Positions 31,987-37,208 of a stretch of DNA of 38,484 bases are shown here, in pieces. The first letter of the stretch is position 1, and each line of letters begins with the position of its first letter. A program made the position numbers and the translations under genes. The notes below the pieces were generated by a model. It was not told where the DNA came from, searched no databases, and saw only the letters and a program-made list of their open reading frames with translations. The stretch comes from a virus: positions 1 to 38,484 of IMG/VR virus record IMGVR_UViG_3300022853_001252, one strand, 5' to 3'.

Positions 31987-32376
31987 TTGACGAGTGACAA
32001 TAACGAAGCTACGAGTTATCTCGTGCTTAAAGAAAGTGAAATCGCGGAAGAGAGGTCGGTGGAGCATATGGACTTAAAGGTGTCCGCCCCGGGTGGCGCA
32101 GTCCGCGTCACGCACGTTTGTAAGACTGTCGCAATGACCGTGTGGGAAATTAAGACAGCCCATCACGTCTTACGATGCGCTGGTAAGCATCTGGTGATCG
32201 GAGTCAACGGTCCCACGCCTGTTGACCAAATCAGGGTGGGAAGTTTCATAAAAACTGATGCCGGCTACGCGCCGGTCTTGAGCGCCAGGAACACTGGCAC
32301 CTCCGAAGAGCTGTATGATCTCCGCGTTGATAGCGACGACCACATCTACTACACGGGAGGCATCGCCAGCCACAAC
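31987..32376 (+). other. Split intein, long C-part (IntC, 103-130 aa)
   Basis: Contains the block B TxxH motif (IKTAHHVLRC), block F (ELYDLRVDSDDHIYY) and block G (GGIASHN) with penultimate His and terminal Asn, followed directly by Ser, the +1 residue, of the terminase P-loop. No endonuclease domain. With the ATG at 32068 its length is close to the 104-residue C-part of AceL-TerL. Confidence 0.92.
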
Positions 32377-33930
32377 TCCACCGGCCTGGGGGCCGCCGAG
32401 CTATTTAAGGCGAACGTATTACCGGGGTATAAGTCGCTCTACATAACCCCCCTACGGGAGCAGTTAAAGACGATCGCTGATAAGCTGATGGACATGCAGC
32501 GGGGATCTATATTCCCCCCGGACTACGTCACTTCGCGCGGGTATAAGAACAACCTCTATTACAAAGAGACGCCTGCCGGTGGATCAATTAAGCTCCTCAA
32601 CATCCTGACAGACGTTTCGAAAGTTAGGGGAAACAGCTGTCCCGTAGTGTGCTACGACGAATGCCAAGATCTCGACCCGGACCACATCCACGAGGTGGCG
32701 CAGGTCCAGAAAGCATACCCAGATTCTCGCGCTACGATCTTTGCGGGGACTTCTAAGGACCTCGACACATGTCTAGAGGCTCAGTATCAGATCGGGTCTC
32801 AGGGAGTGTGGCACATCCCGTGCGGATGTAAGGATAAGTTCCACGCGCTAAACGACGTGAAGGCGATACCCAAGATGATCAGCGTGCACGGTCTACGCTG
32901 CCCGAACAATGGGACGTTGCTCAACCCACTTTTGGGGGAGTTCGTGCACGCGGACAGGTCGAAGCTGGCATTAAACCGAGTGAGTTTTCACCTACCTCAG
33001 GTTATCGTTCCTGCCTACTCGGGGCCCGCTTTTCTCGATATTTACAACGACTTCAAGAGTTACCCCGAGAAGAAGTTTATGATGGAGGTCATGGGCATCG
33101 CCGTCGACGCTGGAATGGCCGAGCTCACGGAGACGGACCTCAAGAGGTGCTGCGACCCCGATAAGACGTTCGAGCAGCTGCAGAAGGATTACTTCAGCGG
33201 CGAGACGCGTTACGTCAAGCTATTCTCTGGCGTCGACTGGGGCGGGTCCGACTGGAACCCTGCAACGCGAACCAAGCAATCCTACACTGTGCACACTATT
33301 TACGGCATGCGGGGCGACGGTAAGATGGTCCTCCTCTACGCGAATCGTTACGCCGGTATGAACTATCAAGATATCGCCGGGACGATTGTTGAGGCTCATA
33401 ACGAGTATCATACATTCGCGATGGGGACAGATAACGGAGGCGGCGCTTACTACAACGCCTACATGCGGGACTGCGGACGACTCCCTACGGATAAGCTGAT
33501 TCACTTCAACTACTCCGACACGAAAATGTTCATCGACAGAATACCGCACCCGGAAGCGAATATTATGTCGCTTCACCGATCAGATTCTATATCTGCCCTA
33601 ATATCGGACATCAAAGCCCAGAACATTATATTCCCGAGGTGGAGCAGCTGCTACGGTTTCGTGAGCGACTGCCTCAACATGCGCCGCAACATCACGGAGG
33701 CGCCGTCCGGCCGGTCTGTCATGCGGTATGTGCGGCACGGATCCAAAGCTGACGACTTTATGCAGGCGACCAATTACGCTCTCATGATGAAGAGGATCAC
33801 AACCAAGGAGCCGACGATACCTAACAAGCAGATTCTTGACGAGCTGGCGAGTATGTTCGGGACCTCCACGGTGACTACTACGACACAGCAGTTTTCGGAC
33901 TACATGGACGACGGAATCGTGAGCGGGTAG
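31987..33930 (+). CDS. terL: C-part of a split intein fused to the C-terminal part of large terminase
   Basis: Residues 1-130 are the intein C-part and 131-647 the terminase. Terminase motifs after the splice point: STGLGAAELF (rest of Walker A), Walker B CPVVCYDECQDLD, motif III FAGTSKD, then the RNase H-fold nuclease with GVDWGGSDW, MGTDNGGGA and SKADDFMQA supplying the metal-binding Asp residues. Terminase drives DNA into the prohead and cuts it. Two starts are possible: TTG at 31987 with GAGGG five bases upstream, or ATG at 32068 (MDLKVSAPGG) with GGAG upstream, which gives a C-part of 103 residues. Spliced terminase would have about 629 residues, normal for the family. It overlaps the convergent protease gene by 31 bases. 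Confidence 0.9.
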   Translation: MTSDNNEATSYLVLKESEIAEERSVEHMDLKVSAPGGAVRVTHVCKTVAMTVWEIKTAHHVLRCAGKHLVIGVNGPTPVDQIRVGSFIKTDAGYAPVLSARNTGTSEELYDLRVDSDDHIYYTGGIASHNSTGLGAAELFKANVLPGYKSLYITPLREQLKTIADKLMDMQRGSIFPPDYVTSRGYKNNLYYKETPAGGSIKLLNILTDVSKVRGNSCPVVCYDECQDLDPDHIHEVAQVQKAYPDSRATIFAGTSKDLDTCLEAQYQIGSQGVWHIPCGCKDKFHALNDVKAIPKMISVHGLRCPNNGTLLNPLLGEFVHADRSKLALNRVSFHLPQVIVPAYSGPAFLDIYNDFKSYPEKKFMMEVMGIAVDAGMAELTETDLKRCCDPDKTFEQLQKDYFSGETRYVKLFSGVDWGGSDWNPATRTKQSYTVHTIYGMRGDGKMVLLYANRYAGMNYQDIAGTIVEAHNEYHTFAMGTDNGGGAYYNAYMRDCGRLPTDKLIHFNYSDTKMFIDRIPHPEANIMSLHRSDSISALISDIKAQNIIFPRWSSCYGFVSDCLNMRRNITEAPSGRSVMRYVRHGSKADDFMQATNYALMMKRITTKEPTIPNKQILDELASMFGTSTVTTTTQQFSDYMDDGIVSG

Positions 33931-34508
33931 TCGGATCGCCACTCCCTAAGAAGGAGGGCGAGGTGGGGTCCCTTTCCGCTTTCTTTCGTCGACAGCGAGA
34001 CTACGTGAGGTTCCCCGTTGACTAGCTGCACGTGCGCTTTACCGCTGTCTCCGCTTTCTAACCTGCCGTCTGCGCGAGAGTAAGACCACCCCTCGTGCGC
34101 GCCCTTTGAGTAAGTCCCGAAGGGCTCGCGGCGTAGTCGGAAGATTGTGATGGGCGAGTCCTTCTGCGGATCGGCTATTGGTAGGACGGTGTGGTTGCCC
34201 AGGTCAACAGGTCGATCAAGAGTTAGAACGCTCAAGTCGTTCCTGATGGTCTTGATAGCCTTGATGCGTCGGTAGGTCGCCTTACCGTCTTTACCGTCCA
34301 GTCTTACCTTCTGTCCCACTTTCGTAGGCCAGTGCGTAACGTGCGCTACGTGAATGTTGTCCAGGAGAGTTCCGCCGAGCTGATCTACGAAACCGGACGT
34401 GTCTACGTCTATGACGTCGGACACTGTCGGCCTGGCGGACTTTCGCTTTATGAAAAAGGCGGCGGCGACGCACACCAACACGAGGATTGATACAAGCACG
34501 TGGTTCAT
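33900..34508 (-). CDS. Membrane-anchored trypsin-like serine protease
   Basis: The start chosen is the ATG at 34508 (MNHVLVSILV), giving 202 residues; a TTG at 34544 is the alternative. Residues 4-20 are one hydrophobic helix followed by KRKS, a signal anchor that would leave the enzyme either facing the cytoplasm or outside. The rest fits the chymotrypsin fold: GTLLDNIHVAHVTHW with a candidate catalytic His (about 59), RNDLSVLTLD with Asp91, and ESGDSGKAHV, the GDSG signature with Ser155. Such proteases are rare in phages, whose head proteases usually have other folds. It is convergent with terminase (31-base overlap). It may process structural proteins or host envelope proteins; no substrate is indicated. 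Confidence 0.75.
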   Translation of the reverse strand: MNHVLVSILVLVCVAAAFFIKRKSARPTVSDVIDVDTSGFVDQLGGTLLDNIHVAHVTHWPTKVGQKVRLDGKDGKATYRRIKAIKTIRNDLSVLTLDRPVDLGNHTVLPIADPQKDSPITIFRLRREPFGTYSKGAHEGWSYSRADGRLESGDSGKAHVQLVNGEPHVVSLSTKESGKGPHLALLLREWRSDYPLTIPSSM

Positions 34509-34553
34509 GAGACGTAGGATCTCATAAAAACCAGCGAGTTGCAAGCCGACAGG

Positions 34554-35129
34554 TTAGAACTTTTTACCGCCCTTCTTGGCTCGGTTCTCCAGCTTGTGGT
34601 CGGCACGCTGCTCGTTAAACTTAATCTTCGCGTCGATTGTAGTCCACAGGAAGAACCCGCGAGCCTTAGCGTGAGCTAGGCAGTGTGCGACGACTCGCAG
34701 TAGTCCTAGCTGCTCCTCTCGCTCGTTTCCGCGACGTAAACCTTCTACGGCCCGCGAGATGGCCTGGCATATCGTCAGGAGGTTGCTGCGTCGCTGGTCG
34801 ACGCCGGGTTGGTCGAACTCGAACTCTGGGGCGCCGATCGTCTTGTATCCATCAGCGTTGAACCCGCGACGTCCTAGGTAATCCAAAGCTCTGATGGAGA
34901 TGTCGGCTAGTTCCGCCTCCTCCATGAGGACGCTCGTAAGCTTGTCGTCGTAGATGTCTCCGCCGTCGATACCGTCCGCGGCCTCGGTCACCTCGGTGTA
35001 CATAAGCAGGAGCTTGCACGGTAAATCTCTATCTTCTTGGCCCTCCCACCATCCTAAATCGTGGTGGACTCTGTGGCATTTGTAAATATACGACTCGACG
35101 GTTTCCGATGTGTTGAATTGTTCTGACAT
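34554..35129 (-). CDS. MazG-like nucleotide pyrophosphohydrolase
   Basis: A 191-residue all-helical protein with the MazG/all-alpha NTP pyrophosphatase motif: Glu46 and Glu49 in YTEVTEAADG, and Glu73 and Asp76 in EEAELADISIR, the four residues that hold the magnesium ions. The family hydrolyses nucleoside triphosphates such as dUTP or (p)ppGpp-related nucleotides; phage members are thought to adjust the nucleotide pool or the host starvation response. The C-terminus is basic (ENRAKKGGKKF). The leader is ATTAAAAACT before ATG, without SD. Confidence 0.8.
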   Translation of the reverse strand: MSEQFNTSETVESYIYKCHRVHHDLGWWEGQEDRDLPCKLLLMYTEVTEAADGIDGGDIYDDKLTSVLMEEAELADISIRALDYLGRRGFNADGYKTIGAPEFEFDQPGVDQRRSNLLTICQAISRAVEGLRRGNEREEQLGLLRVVAHCLAHAKARGFFLWTTIDAKIKFNEQRADHKLENRAKKGGKKF

Positions 35130-35160
35130 AGTTTTTAATAGGTTTGTTGTGGTAGGTAAC

Positions 35161-35205
35161 GAACGTGCCCTGGCGCCTCCGCGTGAGAGGCGCTAGGGCA
35201 CGTTC
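35161..35205. terminator. Long stable hairpin before the MazG-like gene
   Basis: GAACGTGCCC (35161-35170) and GCGCCTC pair with GAGGCGC and GGGCACGTTC, ending at 35205, about 19 pairs with one mismatch. On the plus strand GTTTAAAT follows; on the minus strand no clear T tract. It may insulate the MazG-like gene from the tRNA region. Confidence 0.6.
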
Positions 35206-35220
35206 GTTTAAATAAAAGGG

Positions 35221-35248
35221 CGGCAGGACCCTATCCTTGGTCCTGCCG
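35221..35248 (-). terminator. Terminator downstream of the permuted tRNA candidate
   Basis: CGGCAGGACC (35221-35230) pairs with GGTCCTGCCG (35239-35248), 8-base loop. On the minus strand it is followed by CCCTTTTATTT, a good T tract. It would end the transcript that carries the permuted tRNA. Confidence 0.8.
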
Positions 35249-35299
35249 CTAATGATTGCGATGCTGCATGTGTCGCTCGCGCGTCTTCCCCCAGATTGA

Positions 35300-35393
35300 G
35301 GTTAAGGGTGTAACGTCTTACCATTGGACGACGAGCCCATATTTAAAGTTGGAGGGCTCGAGGGGAATTGAACCCCTATTTCTACATAGTGTT
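35300..35393 (-). tRNA. Candidate circularly permuted tRNA gene (3' half before 5' half)
   Basis: In transcript order, first a 3' half: UGUAG, AAAU, the T arm AGGGG-UUCAAUU-CCCCU, CGAGCCC, U and an encoded CCA (35386-35350). An 11-base linker follows (35349-35339), then a 5' half: GGGCUCG, UC, a D arm GUCC-AAUGGUA-AGAC, G and UUACA, CCCUUAA (35338-35302). The 7-bp acceptor stem GGGCUCG/CGAGCCC and the 5-bp anticodon stem UUACA/UGUAG form only if the halves are taken in swapped order. Both halves break at the anticodon loop. The anticodon is uncertain; read straight it would be CUU, with C instead of U at position 33. Discriminator U and the D arm resemble glycine tRNAs. Flanking UCUGGG and CCCAGA could pair to extend the anticodon stem. 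Alternatively it is a leftover of two tandem tRNAs. Confidence 0.65.
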
Positions 35394-35554
35394 TGTCTGG
35401 GTCTTATGCGCTTACCACATGTTCGCGGTTTAACTTGGTTCCCGATACTTTGACATTTGACGCTGCGATTGAGAGCCGCAGCGATGTAAGTTAAGTTTGA
35501 GTTTCAAGTTTATCTTGGGGATCTGGTTTCCCGCTCGCGGCGGGTAAAAGTTTT

Positions 35555-36325
35555 CTAATTTGGCGCGATACTACCTTGTAGCACGTAGTCGATGATCGGG
35601 CTCGATACCTCGACTTGCCGCACCGGCGCGCAGTTGGCTCTCTGGCGAGCCTGCTTCACCGCAGCCAGGATATCCTGAGTCCGGGTGATCAGGTCAGACT
35701 TGGCGGCAGGGCTAATCATACCGGACCACTGAGTCTCTGTGATGCTACCTACGACGGCGTCCTCTGACCATTTCTCCACCTGCGCAGGGTGAAACTGAGT
35801 GGCCTCTACTAGGATCTTGTGAGCGACGATTTTCTTGGTCCTCGTTTTGACGTGCGGGTGCGAGTCCCGGAAGATTCCCTGACCGCGGTCGGCGTCAGGA
35901 ACCCACGAGCGTCCCGGGGCTAGTGTGGGGACACTACGGAAGAGCTCAACCCACCGTCCCAGCTGAGACTCCAGCGTAAGAAGCGTTACTGCTGGTACGC
36001 CCTCGAGGATGACCACGCCGTCAATGACGACGTCAGCGACCGCCGTTTGATTTGTGGCGTCTTTCGTTGCCGACACGTCTAGGGAGCGTCCGATCACGCC
36101 CAAGCAGTAGGCAAGCTTGTCCGGCACTGTAGTAACGATCTCGGTGATCTCGTCCGGAGGTGGTAATTCGGCTTCGCTAAGGGGCGCGTAGGCCGAGTGA
36201 CGACCGTGGAACAGGTTCGGCTTCTTGTCGAAGACGGTTTTGGTTTCGGCGAATACGCCGTCGGATTCTTTGCGTCGGCTTTTTTCGACGGCGAGAACTT
36301 CGTGTAGTTGGGCTGTTACTTTCAT
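35555..36325 (-). CDS. Conserved phage protein of unknown function (256 aa)
   Basis: The start chosen is the ATG at 36325 (MKVTAQLHEVLAVEKS), because the longer frame, open to 36391, runs through a hairpin (36341-36371). The product matches a pattern I remember from a conserved phage and actinobacterial family (DUF7873-like): a beginning MKVTAQLHEVLAVEK, a middle LLTLESQLGRWVELFRSVPTLAPG, the strongly conserved TRTKKIVAHKILVEATQFHPAQVEKW, and ARQRANCAPV near the end. No function is established that I know of. The recall of the family number is not certain. Between it and the permuted tRNA lie about 160 bases (35394-35554) with two small hairpins and no gene. Confidence 0.8.
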   Translation of the reverse strand: MKVTAQLHEVLAVEKSRRKESDGVFAETKTVFDKKPNLFHGRHSAYAPLSEAELPPPDEITEIVTTVPDKLAYCLGVIGRSLDVSATKDATNQTAVADVVIDGVVILEGVPAVTLLTLESQLGRWVELFRSVPTLAPGRSWVPDADRGQGIFRDSHPHVKTRTKKIVAHKILVEATQFHPAQVEKWSEDAVVGSITETQWSGMISPAAKSDLITRTQDILAAVKQARQRANCAPVRQVEVSSPIIDYVLQGSIAPN

Positions 36326-36340
36326 GGTTTTAAAGTTGTG

Positions 36341-36371
36341 GCCAGCCCCCTCGAGTAACAAGAGGGCTGGC
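36341..36371 (-). terminator. Hairpin between tRNA-Met and the conserved protein gene
   Basis: GCCAGCCC (36341-36348) with CTC pairs with GAG and GGGCTGGC (ending 36371). On the minus strand it is followed by CACAACTTTAAAACC and the ATG at 36325. It could end the tRNA transcript. Confidence 0.55.
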
Positions 36372-36475
36372 GGTTTATCAGAAGCCTCCATTTAGGCACC
36401 TCTAAGGGGTGTCATAGCATGACGCCGGTTCGGGTTACAATAAACCGAGGTCCGGCAGAAGCAAAGCGACATGGT

Positions 36476-36526
36476 GGGCTCGTCGTTACTCTCTACTCCT
36501 AAGGCTGTGAAGGGGACGTTACACCC
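36476..36526 (+). other. Plus-strand segment sharing two words with the permuted tRNA 5' half
   Basis: GGGCTCGTCGT (36476-36486) and GACGTTACACCC (36515-36526) occur in the same order as in the 5' half of the permuted tRNA, which is on the minus strand, but 28 bases apart instead of 10, and the D arm between is lost. On the minus strand the same segment ends CGAGCCC-A-CCA, like a tRNA 3' end, but no T arm precedes it. It is probably a rearranged tRNA relic. The rest of 36372-36537 holds no gene that I can support. Confidence 0.35.
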
Positions 36527-36537
36527 CCTTAGAAAAT

Positions 36538-36614
36538 TGGATGCGCGAGTCGGATTTGAACCGACGACCTTCAGTTTATGAGACTGACGAGCTACCTGGC
36601 TGCTCCATCACGCT
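36538..36614 (-). tRNA. tRNA-Met (CAU), initiator-like
   Basis: A complete cloverleaf on the minus strand: acceptor AGCGUGA/UCGCGCA (six pairs, one being U-G, and an A1-A72 mismatch), D arm GAGC-AGCCAGGUA-GCUC, anticodon arm UCAGU-CUCAUAA-ACUGA, variable AGGUC, T arm GUCGG-UUCAAAU-CCGAC, discriminator U and an encoded CCA at 36540-36538. The unpaired 1-72 position, the A11-U24 pair and the D and variable arms are nearly those of bacterial initiator tRNA-fMet, but the three G-C pairs of the initiator anticodon stem are absent (A-U, G-C, U-A instead). Confidence 0.93.
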
Positions 36615-36679
36615 GAGGTGAAACTACCCAGAGCGTGTCGGTTGTCTACATAAACTTTTGCGTTTTTATCGGATTACAC

Positions 36680-37189
36680 TTACGCCTGTGTAATCTCGCG
36701 GAGGTATTCCTTGCGGATGGAGACGTTACCACCCTCAGCGCACCGCCTACCGTTAGCATCTTGCTCGGGCTGCGCTAGGACGTAATCCCCGGAGACTAAC
36801 TTACTCTCCAACAAACCGTCGCCGTATTGTTGGAGTATCTGACCCGTGAAATCTAGGCCAAATCCAACACTCGCACCATCCAGCACTAAGAATCTCCGGC
36901 GTTGATTATCTGTTCGGTATGATTTTTGAAAGAGAGAAAGGAACTTCGTCAGCTCTCCGACTCGCCTTTTGATTTCCCTCCTGAGGAAATCTTCAAGATC
37001 CTCGTGCTCTTGAGTGCGGGCATCGAAGGCGCGCGCGTCATTTGCGGAGTGCCACAGCGTTAATCCGCTCATGTCGACCCACGTATCGTAGCCGTCGCAC
37101 CCAGCGGTGAGTATAGAGCCTGTCCCGCCATTCGCGCGGTAGGCCTGGTTTACCTCTCCCGCGAGAGTTTCGATTTGATCGATTGTCAT
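36680..37189 (-). CDS. Unknown protein (169 aa)
   Basis: The product begins MTIDQIETLAGEVNQAYRANGG and has a globular alpha/beta sequence with HSANDARAFDARTQEHEDLEDFLRREIKRRVGELTKF, a helical charged middle, and a beta-rich end. I recognise no family. It starts 19 bases after the Rha-type gene ends and is followed at 65 bases by the tRNA-Met, so the three probably share a transcript. The leader is ATAAAAATT before ATG, without SD. Confidence 0.75.
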   Translation of the reverse strand: MTIDQIETLAGEVNQAYRANGGTGSILTAGCDGYDTWVDMSGLTLWHSANDARAFDARTQEHEDLEDFLRREIKRRVGELTKFLSLFQKSYRTDNQRRRFLVLDGASVGFGLDFTGQILQQYGDGLLESKLVSGDYVLAQPEQDANGRRCAEGGNVSIRKEYLREITQA

Positions 37190-37208
37190 AATTTTTATTG
37201 TCTCGTCG

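Noticed and set aside
31818-32000. A 60-codon minus-strand frame at the start of the terminase C-half gene
   Set aside because: Covers the intergenic region and the IntC start, no SD, low protein-like content; more likely the 5' leader of the plus-strand gene.
35300-35393. A permuted (two-piece) tmRNA
   Set aside because: The 5' half has a normal four-pair D arm and lacks the tmRNA start consensus and the G-U pair of the alanine acceptor; no tag reading frame is evident.
35350-35460. An ordinary tRNA upstream of the CCA, using 35400-35445 as its 5' half
   Set aside because: No segment there can pair with CGAGCCC or form a D arm and anticodon arm of normal spacing; the matching 5' half is downstream.
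35250-35555. Permuted group I intron around the permuted tRNA
   Set aside because: CCCUU/GGGGG could form a P1, but no P, Q, R or S core strings are present and the base before the 3' half is not G.
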